Below, piece after piece: positions 7,848 to 14,825 of a DNA stretch of 64,000 nucleotides. Under the pieces are notes generated by a model, which was not told where the DNA came from, did no database searches, and saw only the letters and a program-made list of their open reading frames with translations. The stretch lies in NCBI RefSeq assembly GCF_900108365.1, contig NZ_FNWQ01000001.1, positions 434,001 to 498,000 of the forward strand, read 5' to 3'. Both the position numbers and the translations under genes were made by a program. How positions within the stretch are numbered: the first letter of the stretch is position 1; each line of letters opens with the position of its first letter. This DNA is from Chryseobacterium culicis (GTDB taxonomy: Bacteria > Bacteroidota > Bacteroidia > Flavobacteriales > Weeksellaceae).

Positions 7848-10295
7848 TTAAATAGAACGGATTATATCTGCAAAGACGCCGCTTGCCGTAACATCAGCTC
7901 CGGCACCTGCGCCTTTTACCACCAGTGGCTGCTCAGAATATCTGAGGGTTTTAAAAATGACAATATTGTCTTTGCCATACAGATGAAACAGATCACTGTC
8001 CGGAGCGATATGCTGCAAACCTACTTTGGCTTTTCCATCTTCAAATTTTGCGACGTATTTTAATATTTTCCCTTCGTTTTTAGCTTCATTGAATAAGTTT
8101 TTAAAATGATCTTCATACTGTTTAAGTTTTTCGTAAAAACTGTCAACACTTCCCTGCATGCATTCTTCAGGCAGAAAACCTATGTTTTCAATTTCTTCAA
8201 ACTGAAGCGGATATCCGGCTTCTCTTGCCAGAATTAAAATTTTTCTCGCTACGTCAGTTCCGGATAAGTCAAGTCTCGGATCTGGTTCTGTATACCCTTC
8301 TTTCTGGGCCTGTGCCACGACTTCAGAGAATGTTCTGCTGCAATCATAATTATTAAAAACAAAATTGAGTGTTCCGCTTAATACGGCCTGAATGGATTGT
8401 ATCTGATCTCCGCTTTTAATCAGATCATTAATGGTCCCTATGACCGGAAGGCCTGCGCCTACGTTAGTTTCAAAATAGAAGTTGCAGCTGTGGTTTCTCG
8501 CGGTATTTTTTAGAGTCCTATATTTTTTTAAATCTGAAGAGGCTGCTATTTTATTACATGCAACGATATTCACACTTCTCTTTAATAGACTTTCATACAC
8601 TTCAGGAATGTCTGGACTTGCCGTTACATCCACAAAAACTGAATTTCTGAGGTTTCTGTGGATAATTTCATCAGCAAATTCTTTGGCAGAGGCTTTTTCA
8701 CCCTGCTGATCCCGGTTCAGATAATCTTCCTGCGATATTCCCCGATCTGAAAACAGCATATGACGGCTGTTGGAAATTCCTGCAATTCTCAGGTTGATTA
8801 AAAAGTTTTCCTTTAAATATTCATTTTGGTCATAAATCTGCTGGATCAGTTTTGACCCCACATTTCCTGTTCCGCAGATGTAAAGATGAATTTGCTTGAT
8901 TTCAGATTCAAAAAATTCTTCATGAAGCACATTCACTGCCTTTTTACTGTCTTTTTCTGAAATAACAATACTTATATTTCTTTCTGAAGAACCCTGTGCA
9001 ATGGCTCTTATATTGATGCCGTTATTTCCCAGGCATCCGAACATTTTCGCACTTACACCGCTTCTGCTTTTCATGCTTTCTCCTACCAGTGCTACAATGG
9101 AAAGCCCTGTTTCTATCTTTACAGCATACACTCTTTTGAGATTGATATCATCGGCAAAAGAAGAATTGATTGAATATTCGGCACGTAAAGCTTCTTTCGC
9201 TTCAATGGCAATAGTGATGGAATGTTCAGACGATCCCTGTGTAATAAGGATTACATTTATTTTCTCATGGCTTAAACACTGGAACAGCTTTGCCGAAATA
9301 CCAGGAATTCCTACCATACCGCTTCCTTCCAATGTAAGCAGGGCAATATTGTTCATGTTTGAAATTCCTACAGCAATTTGTTTTTCATTGTCTGAGGTTT
9401 TCAGCTGATGAGAAATTAAAGTTCCCTGTGCGTCCGGATCAAAAGTATTTTTGATCACAAGATCTATATTTTTCACCATCACAGGCTGAATGGAAGGTGG
9501 ATAAAGCACTTTTGCCCCAAAGTGAGACAGTTCCATCGCCTCATGATACGAAATTTCAGAAATAGGTTTGGCATTGGATGCCAGCCGTGGATCAGCAGTC
9601 ATCATTCCGCTTACATCTGTCCAGATCTGCAGCTCATCCGCATGAATAGCCGCAGCAACAATAGAAGCTGTATAATCTGAACCTCCTCTTCCTAATGTTG
9701 TTGCATTATTTTTTTCATCACGGGCTACAAATCCAGGACCTATAATGATGCGGTTCTGATTTTCGTGCAGAAAATGGAGGATATTTTTTTCAGTGGTATG
9801 GAAATCTACTTTTGCGCTGGTGAAATTGCTGTCGGTTCTGATCAGTTCTGCAGCGTTCATCCATACGCAGTCTAATTTCTCCTGCTGAAGTCTGGCTGCG
9901 ATAATATTTGAAGACAGAAATTCTCCGTAAGAAGCAATTTTATCTTTAATTCTGTCCGTCAGTTCACCAAGTACAGCGATTCCGTTACAGAGATCTTCGA
10001 TATCATTGAAGTGCTTTTTTACAAAACTTAACCATGAACTTTGTTCCGGTATGGGAAGAAGATCTTTTACAAGACTGATATGTTTTTCTTCGAGATTCTG
10101 AACAATCTCACTGTAGCTTTCATCCTGTAAAGATGCATATTCTGCTGCTTTTATCAGTTGGTCCGTAACACCATGAAGTGCTGATACGATGACAACAATG
10201 TTATTTTTTAAAGATTCTCTTTTTATGATATGTTCTGCCAGTAAGATATTCTGAGAATGGGCGACAGATGTTCCGCCGAATTTTAAAACTTTCAT
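7848..10295 (-). CDS. thrA: Bifunctional aspartokinase / homoserine dehydrogenase
   Basis: Catalyses the first committed step (aspartate phosphorylation) and the homoserine dehydrogenase step of the threonine pathway. The N-terminal kinase begins KFGGTSVA and spans roughly residues 1-290. Two ACT-like regulatory repeats (about 310-460) carry MVGIPGISAKLF and RSGVSAKMFGCLG. The homoserine dehydrogenase starts near 465 with the Rossmann loop CGTGNVGS and runs to residue 815. The fused length is typical of ThrA. The ACT repeats suggest threonine feedback inhibition. A threonine-rich leader ORF precedes the gene at 10387-10488. Confidence 0.97.
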   Translation of the reverse strand: MKVLKFGGTSVAHSQNILLAEHIIKRESLKNNIVVIVSALHGVTDQLIKAAEYASLQDESYSEIVQNLEEKHISLVKDLLPIPEQSSWLSFVKKHFNDIEDLCNGIAVLGELTDRIKDKIASYGEFLSSNIIAARLQQEKLDCVWMNAAELIRTDSNFTSAKVDFHTTEKNILHFLHENQNRIIIGPGFVARDEKNNATTLGRGGSDYTASIVAAAIHADELQIWTDVSGMMTADPRLASNAKPISEISYHEAMELSHFGAKVLYPPSIQPVMVKNIDLVIKNTFDPDAQGTLISHQLKTSDNEKQIAVGISNMNNIALLTLEGSGMVGIPGISAKLFQCLSHEKINVILITQGSSEHSITIAIEAKEALRAEYSINSSFADDINLKRVYAVKIETGLSIVALVGESMKSRSGVSAKMFGCLGNNGINIRAIAQGSSERNISIVISEKDSKKAVNVLHEEFFESEIKQIHLYICGTGNVGSKLIQQIYDQNEYLKENFLINLRIAGISNSRHMLFSDRGISQEDYLNRDQQGEKASAKEFADEIIHRNLRNSVFVDVTASPDIPEVYESLLKRSVNIVACNKIAASSDLKKYRTLKNTARNHSCNFYFETNVGAGLPVIGTINDLIKSGDQIQSIQAVLSGTLNFVFNNYDCSRTFSEVVAQAQKEGYTEPDPRLDLSGTDVARKILILAREAGYPLQFEEIENIGFLPEECMQGSVDSFYEKLKQYEDHFKNLFNEAKNEGKILKYVAKFEDGKAKVGLQHIAPDSDLFHLYGKDNIVIFKTLRYSEQPLVVKGAGAGADVTASGVFADIIRSI

Positions 10296-10331
10296 TTATT
10301 ATTTTTTGAAGTTGGATCAATAGAAATGGTT

Positions 10332-10396
10332 ACTCTTTAAAAAAAAGAGTACGGGTGCCGGGAATACTATGTGAAAATCTACCCCACTATGGGGTA
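10332..10396 (-). promoter_or_regulatory. Putative threonine attenuator region
   Basis: Between the leader ORF and thrA, the minus strand holds a compact hairpin TACCCCA-TAG-TGGGGTA (10380-10396) that spans the leader's last codon and stop. A C-rich segment (CCCGGCACCC, about 10353-10363) and a run of eight T (10339-10346) follow. That run sits inside a second hairpin, ACTCTTT/AAAGAGT (10332-10350). The C-rich segment could pair with GGGG of the first hairpin, giving alternative folds. I could not identify one clearly dominant terminator, so the switching mechanism is inferred rather than shown. Confidence 0.5.
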
Positions 10397-10488
10397 ATTG
10401 TTGTAGTTGTGAATGTAGAAACAGAAGATAGGCCTGAAATAAGTGATTTCAGGGCAGAAATATCAGATATGTTTCTTAGAAAATTCAT
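10387..10488 (-). CDS. Threonine-rich leader peptide of the thr operon
   Basis: A 33-codon ORF upstream of thrA. Its C-terminal part is STFTTTTITP: six of the last nine residues before the final Pro are Thr, and one is Ile. Ile is also frequent earlier (I7, I10, I17). This is the pattern of the enterobacterial ThrL leader, which senses charged tRNA-Thr and tRNA-Ile. The stop codon TAG forms the loop of a stable hairpin. A good Bacteroidota promoter ends 10 bases before the ATG, so the transcript would be nearly leaderless. It was found by direct translation; expression is unproven. Confidence 0.72.
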   Translation of the reverse strand: MNFLRNISDISALKSLISGLSSVSTFTTTTITP

Positions 10489-10498
10489 TGTAACGGAA

Positions 10499-10528
10499 CA
10501 AATGTACAAATTATTTTGAGACAGCCAA
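10499..10528 (-). promoter_or_regulatory. Promoter of the thr leader and operon
   Basis: Read leftward: TTG (10526-10528), a 19-base spacer, then TACATTTG (10499-10506), a perfect match to the Bacteroidota -7 consensus TAnnTTTG. The leader ATG lies at 10488, so transcription would start only a few bases before it. Confidence 0.72.
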
Positions 10529-10570
10529 GTTTTTTAACATAGATATTTTATTTCCTTTTTTGGAGATATA

Positions 10571-10602
10571 TTTGGTGTAATTAATTAAAAATCTTATATT
10601 TA
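10571..10602 (+). promoter_or_regulatory. Promoter of the peptide cluster
   Basis: TTTG (10571-10574), a 20-base spacer and TATATTTA (10595-10602), one base away from TAnnTTTG. It lies 26 bases before the first peptide ATG at 10629. The same TATATTTA occurs upstream of the leftward peptide gene at 11946. Confidence 0.55.
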
Positions 10603-10628
10603 TAATGTTAACTAATAACGAAGTAACC

Positions 10629-10829
10629 ATGAAAAATTTAAAGAAAATTTCCCGAAAAGACTTAGGGCTGATCCGGGGAGCTGCATTCAGGTGCGACGGT
10701 TGCCCAACGGGCGTAGGATATGGCCCGGGTCCTGATTTTGCCCATTCCTGTGAAGAATACCATGCATTACCGGGGCGCTGCAAATCCTGTGTATTTGTAA
10801 GTTCATTATGTACTTATCCTGAAGGTTAA
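10629..10829 (+). CDS. Six-cysteine GA-leader peptide 1 (bacteriocin-like)
   Basis: A 66-aa peptide with a lysine-rich leader (MKNLKKISRKDLGLIRGA) ending in GA, like the double-glycine leaders that are cut by peptidase-containing ABC exporters. The core has six Cys, arranged as CDGCP, then YGPGP, SC, EYHALPGRCKSC and LC. The same framework is seen in peptides 2 and 4. I chose ATG 10629 because the leader then aligns with the neighbouring peptides; an upstream in-frame ATG at 10605 would overlap the promoter region. Function is unknown. Chryseobacterium peptides of this type are called bacteriocin-like, but antimicrobial activity has not been shown here. Confidence 0.75.
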   Translation: MKNLKKISRKDLGLIRGAAFRCDGCPTGVGYGPGPDFAHSCEEYHALPGRCKSCVFVSSLCTYPEG

Positions 10830-10843
10830 TCAAAAAAGATAAT

Positions 10844-11038
10844 ATGAGAAATGTAAAAAAAATAAACCGAGAAAATCTGAAATCAATCAGTGGAGGAGCT
10901 ATTAACAGCTGTTTTGAGAATTGTCCTGCCGGTCCGTACGGCCCGGGCGAACCAAGATCATGCGCTGATTATTATGCATTACCGGAATGCTGTAAAGGAA
11001 GAGTTTTAGTAAGCTTTGAATGCTTCGGCCCTTACTAA
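10844..11038 (+). CDS. Six-cysteine GG-leader peptide 2 (bacteriocin-like)
   Basis: 64 aa, 14 bases after peptide 1 and presumably on the same transcript. The leader MRNVKKINRENLKSISGG ends in a true double glycine. The core follows the plan of peptides 1 and 4: CP, then YGPGEP, SCADYYALP and a final V-x-V block with Cys. One cysteine is shifted: ECCKGR stands where peptide 1 has GRCKSC, so C and R have traded places. The total is still six Cys, which implies a different disulfide or modification pattern. No function can be assigned. Confidence 0.75.
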   Translation: MRNVKKINRENLKSISGGAINSCFENCPAGPYGPGEPRSCADYYALPECCKGRVLVSFECFGPY

Positions 11039-11189
11039 TAAGCGATAAATAGTATTTTATTGCATAATTACCTTGTTTCAACCTTTATTTTTTTGAGCCA
11101 TTAAAAACAAATAAGAAATTAAGACCGTATTAAGTTCTTTTATGCTAAAAAATCAGAATGATTTATCTTAATTATATTTTATTATTCAA

Positions 11190-11229
11190 AATATGGTTCA
11201 ATGCAGTACAATATGGGTTCAATGTACAA
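11190..11229 (+). repeat. Tandem direct repeat upstream of peptide 3
   Basis: AATATGGTTCAATGCAGTAC (11190-11209) is followed at once by AATATGGGTTCAATGTACAA (11210-11229), two nearly matching 20-base units. A 20-bp period places both on the same face of the helix, which would suit a DNA-binding regulator of peptides 3 and 4. No regulator gene is adjacent. Confidence 0.5.
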
Positions 11230-11289
11230 AAATCAAACAGGGCAGTACTAAAAAATAATTCAATCCAATCTTAATCAAATCAAATAACC

Positions 11290-11487
11290 ATGAGAAATTC
11301 AAAAAAATTAAACAGGGAAAGCTTAAGAGCTATTATAGGAGGAACAGGAGATACCTGTGCTGTAGATCTCGACTGCGGGCCAAAAGGATGTGCCGTATGT
11401 ACAGATTTTAAAGGACGCAAAGTCTGTCTGTACCTCTTCCCGTATGATCCGTCAATACCAGGCAGCTGTATAGTTCTGGAGGGTTAA
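11290..11487 (+). CDS. Six-cysteine GG-leader peptide 3 (bacteriocin-like)
   Basis: 65 aa with leader MRNSKKLNRESLRAIIGG ending in double glycine. The core has six Cys in another arrangement (DTCAVDLDC, KGCAVC, KVC, GSC) and lacks the YG/ALP framework of peptides 1, 2 and 4. The leader is conserved while the core differs, as expected when one export system serves several products. A 250-base gap with a tandem 20-bp repeat precedes it, so it probably has its own promoter. Confidence 0.72.
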   Translation: MRNSKKLNRESLRAIIGGTGDTCAVDLDCGPKGCAVCTDFKGRKVCLYLFPYDPSIPGSCIVLEG

Positions 11488-11523
11488 TAAAAAATTAAAA
11501 CCAATAAAGTCATTAAAACTACT

Positions 11524-11727
11524 ATGAAAAATGTAAAGAAATTAAACAGAAAAGAACTTCAAACATTACAGGGAGCAGGTCCATCAACATGTACAGGATG
11601 CCCTAAGAATACCACTTACGGAAATAATCCTGGTGATGCCCCATGCGAGGCCTTTCAGATGCTTCCGGACCGTTGTAAAATGTGCGTTATTGTTGATATG
11701 TCATGTGTGAGCGGAGGAGTATCTTAA
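11524..11727 (+). CDS. Six-cysteine GA-leader peptide 4 (bacteriocin-like)
   Basis: 67 aa, 36 bases after peptide 3. Leader MKNVKKLNRKELQTLQGA; six-Cys core with CTGCP, then YGNNPGD, PC, MLPDRCKMC and a closing SC, aligning with peptide 1 cysteine for cysteine. A bidirectional terminator (11755-11778) ends the rightward cluster. No exporter, peptidase, modifying enzyme or immunity gene is recognisable in the window, so secretion would depend on genes elsewhere. Confidence 0.75.
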   Translation: MKNVKKLNRKELQTLQGAGPSTCTGCPKNTTYGNNPGDAPCEAFQMLPDRCKMCVIVDMSCVSGGVS

Positions 11728-11754
11728 AAAATAATCTGCCTGAAAGGCAATAAA

Positions 11755-11786
11755 AAAGCACTGTGAAAACAGTGCTTTATTTTTTT
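11755..11786. terminator. Bidirectional terminator between convergent peptide genes
   Basis: AAAGCACTGT (11755-11764), loop GAAA, ACAGTGCTTT (11769-11778), with A and T runs on either side. It separates rightward peptide 4 from leftward peptide 5, whose stop codon is inside the T run. Confidence 0.85.
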
Positions 11787-11946
11787 AACAATTATCAGGA
11801 ATGTACATTCCTCTTGGTACGCAGATTAATTCTCCATTACATCCTGTGCCACAGGTTTCATGAATTTCGCAGTTTAAGTTGCATGTTCCTCCGCCACCGT
11901 TAACATTTTTAAGACTTGTCCGGTCTAATTTTTTTAGATTTTTCAT
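11785..11946 (-). CDS. Six-cysteine GG-leader peptide 5 (bacteriocin-like)
   Basis: A 53-aa peptide on the opposite strand, found by direct translation. The leader MKNLKKLDRTSLKNVNGG is clearly the same as those of the four rightward peptides and ends in a glycine run. The core has six Cys (GTC, NLNC, ETC, GTGC, LIC and a C-terminal NC) but no YG/ALP framework. TATATTTA about 20 bases upstream resembles the promoter of peptide 1. It shares the terminator at 11755-11778 with the convergent cluster. The short length makes it easy to miss in annotation. Confidence 0.7.
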   Translation of the reverse strand: MKNLKKLDRTSLKNVNGGGGTCNLNCEIHETCGTGCNGELICVPRGMYIPDNC

Positions 11947-11998
11947 ATTTATTATTAGTTTGAATTCTAAATATAATAAATATTGCCTGATAAAAAAA

Positions 11999-13018
11999 TT
12001 ATTTTATGCTTTTAGAAAGATCAAGCATGGCTTCAATTGGTTTCAATGCTTTTAATCTTAATTCTTCGTCAATAAGAATTTCAGGAAGTTCATATTTCAT
12101 ACATAAATACAGCTTTTCCATGGTATTACGTTTCATGTAGAAACATTCTGAACAGTTGCAGCTTTCATCAAAAACCAATGCCGGAATAAGTTCTTTGTGA
12201 GGTGCCCGTTTTCTCATTTCGTGAAGAATCCCTTCTTCAGTGGCAATGATGAATTTCTGGCAGTCGTCTTTTTCCACATAGTTCAGCAGGGCAGAAGTGG
12301 AACCGATAAAATGAGCCAGCTTTAATACGGCTTCTTCACTTTCCGGGTGGGCAATCAGTTTGGCATCCGGATTATCTGCCAGCTGCTGGGCAATTCTTTC
12401 CATTGAGAATGCTTCATGTACGATACAGCTTCCGTCCCAAAGGATCATATCACGTCCTGTTTTCTTAGAGAGATATCTTCCAAGGTTTTTATCCGGTGCA
12501 AAGATGATAGGCCTGTCTTTCGGAAGGGCTTCAATTACTGTTTCAGCATTGGAGCTTGTTACAATGATATCACTTTCTGCTTTGGTTTCTGCGTTACAGT
12601 TGATGTAAGTGGCAATTAAAGCATTCGGGTGCTGTTCACGCATTTTTCTCAATCCTTCTCCGGAACAACCGTCTGCCAGGGAGCATCCGGCCATAGTATC
12701 CGGCAGAACTACTTTTTTAGTTGGATTCAGAATTTTAGCGGCTTCTGCCATGAAATGTACCCCGCAGAATACAATCATGTCAGCATTCGTTTCTTTTGCC
12801 TGTCTTGCCAGCTGTAAAGAATCACCAAGAAAATCAGCAATATCCTGAATTTCTCCAGGCTGGTAATAATGGGCCAGGATAACTGCATTTTTTTCTTCTT
12901 TAAGTTTAAGAATGGCTTTCACCAGTTCTTCACCCTGAGGAATAGCAATATCTTTTATATCCAGAAATCCTCTGACAGGAATTGCCGATTTAGCTTTTTC
13001 TAATGTTTCGGTACTCAT
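11999..13018 (-). CDS. nadA: Quinolinate synthase A
   Basis: Condenses iminoaspartate with dihydroxyacetone phosphate to quinolinate in NAD synthesis, using a [4Fe-4S] cluster. The protein is 339 aa. The substrate motif ILAHYYQPGEIQDIADF is near residues 47-63. The likely cluster cysteines are C85 (MIVFCGVHFM), the Cys of LWDGSC (near 197) and one in the C-terminal DESCNCSECF. No nadB or nadC is adjacent. Confidence 0.96.
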   Translation of the reverse strand: MSTETLEKAKSAIPVRGFLDIKDIAIPQGEELVKAILKLKEEKNAVILAHYYQPGEIQDIADFLGDSLQLARQAKETNADMIVFCGVHFMAEAAKILNPTKKVVLPDTMAGCSLADGCSGEGLRKMREQHPNALIATYINCNAETKAESDIIVTSSNAETVIEALPKDRPIIFAPDKNLGRYLSKKTGRDMILWDGSCIVHEAFSMERIAQQLADNPDAKLIAHPESEEAVLKLAHFIGSTSALLNYVEKDDCQKFIIATEEGILHEMRKRAPHKELIPALVFDESCNCSECFYMKRNTMEKLYLCMKYELPEILIDEELRLKALKPIEAMLDLSKSIK

Positions 13019-13042
13019 ATCAACCTCAATTTTTTCTTTTAT

Positions 13043-13138
13043 AGAAGTTAGAGATTAGAAACCAGAGGTTAGTATAAAATGAGGATAATTTTCCTGACAC
13101 TAAAAAAACTAACTTCTGATTTCTAACTTCTAGTTTCT
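13043..13138. repeat. Inverted-repeat element, family A
   Basis: A 31-base arm at 13043-13073 (beginning AGAAGTTAGAGATTAGAA) is matched by an inverted arm at 13108-13138 (beginning ACTAACTTCTGATTTCTAAC), with about 27 of 31 positions pairing and a 34-base loop. The right arm overlaps the last codons of gmk. It looks like a dispersed REP/MITE-like element and may also help end transcripts. Confidence 0.6.
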
Positions 13139-13705
13139 TTCTATAAAACTTTTTATTAAACTTTCTATTTCTATTTTAGCGGTATCAAGATCTTCATTAA
13201 TCACGATCTTGTCAAACTCGGTGGCGTAGGTCATTTCTTCTTCTGCCTTTGCTACGCGGGTTTTTATGGTTTCTGCATCATCTGTGTTTCTGGAGATCAA
13301 TCTTCGTTCCAATTCTTCAATGGAAGGGGGTTCAATAAAAATAGACAGTGCTTTTTCACCGAAATATTTCTTTAAAGAGATACCTCCTTTTACATCAACA
13401 TCAAAAATAACTACCTTTCCCTGATTCCAGATTTTTTCTACTTCAGATTTCAATGTACCGTAATATTTATCAGTATACACTTCTTCATATTCTACAAAAG
13501 CATTTTCAGAAATTTTCTGTCTGAATTCCTCCGGTGTCAGAAAATGATAGTCCACCGCATGAATTTCACTTCCTCTCGGCTGTCTTGTAGTGCAAGAGAT
13601 CGAAAATTCCAGCTCAGGAAATGTTTCCAGTGAATGTTTTACCAATGTAGTTTTTCCGCTCCCTGATGGCGCTGAAAATATAATTACTTTATCCATTTTT
13701 TTCAA
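13130..13705 (-). CDS. gmk: Guanylate kinase
   Basis: Phosphorylates GMP to GDP with ATP. The protein is 191 aa. The P-loop SAPSGSGKTTL is near residues 11-21, followed by the GMP-binding CTTRQPRGSE and VDYHFL segments. The first Met pair (MKKM) allows a start three codons later; the difference is trivial. It lies 77 bases after the YicC-type gene, a pairing also seen in many other bacteria. The 3' end carries one arm of a repeat element. Confidence 0.96.
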   Translation of the reverse strand: MKKMDKVIIFSAPSGSGKTTLVKHSLETFPELEFSISCTTRQPRGSEIHAVDYHFLTPEEFRQKISENAFVEYEEVYTDKYYGTLKSEVEKIWNQGKVVIFDVDVKGGISLKKYFGEKALSIFIEPPSIEELERRLISRNTDDAETIKTRVAKAEEEMTYATEFDKIVINEDLDTAKIEIESLIKSFIERN

Positions 13706-13782
13706 TTTCAGATCACAAGGTCCGGGCTTCGGGTTCTTTTTTTAGAAATGGCAACCGCGGATCCCGTAACTCGTATCGATCA

Positions 13783-14640
13783 TTACAATACGTTTAACGT
13801 TTGTTCTTTAATTTTTTCAAGGTCATCTTTCATCATTACAACCAGTTTCTGAATTTCAGCATGGTTGGCTTTAGAACCCAGTGTATTGATTTCTCTGCCA
13901 ATTTCCTGAGAAATAAATCCGAGTTTTTTTCCATTGAAAGATTCATTGTCCATTACTTCTTTATAGTATTTCAAGTGCTGGGCAAGCCTTACCTTTTCTT
14001 CGGAAATGTCAAGTTTTTCTGTAAAGTAGGCCATTTCCTGGTAAAAGCGTGTTTCATCTACATTTTCAAATTCTTTCAAAGATTTCTGATAACGTTCTTT
14101 CACGCTTACAATTCTTTCTTCCTCAAAAGGAATTACCTCTCCAAGATATTTATCAATATTCTGAATATTCCTGTTTAATTCTTCATGTAAAATACCGCCT
14201 TCAGTCCTTCTGAATTCTTCAAACCTGTCTACAGCATTATTAACGATCTTCGCCAAAGCTTCCCATTCTCCATCCGTAAGCTCGTCAGGTCTTGATGTAA
14301 TGGCATCAGGAAGTCTTACTGCCATTTTAAGGTATTCGAAATCCGGACCGTCTGAAGCGATGTTTTTAAGTTCGTTGATATAGGAGTCAATTAAGTTCTT
14401 ATTAATTTTTACATCATTGGACTCTTCAAGATTCTCTATATTTACGTAGCAGTCTACTTTTCCACGGATAATTCTATCGTTAAGAATTTTTCTGATTTCA
14501 AATTCTTTTTCTTTATAACGTAAAGGAATTTTAATATTTAAATCAAAGCTCTTGCTGTTCAGAGATTTAATATCTATAGTAATTTTTTTTCCTTCAAAAA
14601 CATCTTCGGCTCTACCGAATCCGGTCATTGATAAAATCAT
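13783..14640 (-). CDS. YicC/YloC family endoribonuclease
   Basis: 285 aa. The start MILSMTGFGRAE and the C-terminal segments LDISEEKVRLAQHLKYY and FISQEIGREINTLGSKAN are hallmarks of the YicC family, whose members act as endoribonucleases involved in RNA turnover. It sits directly upstream of gmk on the same strand, the gene order known in many bacteria. No membrane segment is present; it should be cytosolic. Confidence 0.92.
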   Translation of the reverse strand: MILSMTGFGRAEDVFEGKKITIDIKSLNSKSFDLNIKIPLRYKEKEFEIRKILNDRIIRGKVDCYVNIENLEESNDVKINKNLIDSYINELKNIASDGPDFEYLKMAVRLPDAITSRPDELTDGEWEALAKIVNNAVDRFEEFRRTEGGILHEELNRNIQNIDKYLGEVIPFEEERIVSVKERYQKSLKEFENVDETRFYQEMAYFTEKLDISEEKVRLAQHLKYYKEVMDNESFNGKKLGFISQEIGREINTLGSKANHAEIQKLVVMMKDDLEKIKEQTLNVL

Positions 14641-14698
14641 AGTTTTTTATTGTTCTACAAAGATAAACATTTAAGTCTATAGTTTGACTAATGTTGAA

Positions 14699-14793
14699 TG
14701 GCTTGAGGCTTGAGTCAGGAAGCGCGAAGATTGTTTTAGATACAAAAGAGATTTAATTTTAACTTCCAGCATCAGGCTTCCCTCTTCCAGCCA
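14699..14793. repeat. Inverted-repeat element, family B (degenerate)
   Basis: The arm starting GGCTTGAGGCTTGAG (about 14699) faces AACTTCCAGCATCAGG...TTCCAGCC (14760-14793). The right arm, read in reverse, contains GCTGGAAGTTAA, which also occurs in the better-preserved element at 22989-23114. It lies between the divergent YicC and miaA genes. Confidence 0.45.
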
Positions 14794-14825
14794 ATTAAAT
14801 GGACTCGTTTTCGTAAATTAGCGGT

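Noticed and set aside
10605..10628. Upstream in-frame ATG for peptide 1
   Set aside because: It would place MLTNNEVT before the conserved MKNLKK leader; the four other peptides start directly with the leader.
10511..10783. A 90-codon minus-strand frame between the thr promoter and the peptide cluster
   Set aside because: It runs through the thr promoter and antisense to peptide 1, has no family features, and its codon pattern looks random.
10602..11990. Exporter or immunity gene beside the peptide cluster
   Set aside because: The flanking genes are thrA and nadA; no ABC transporter, C39 peptidase or modifying enzyme is encoded nearby.
12360..12848. Several plus-strand frames of 60-80 codons across nadA
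   Set aside because: They are antisense shadows of the clearly conserved nadA gene.
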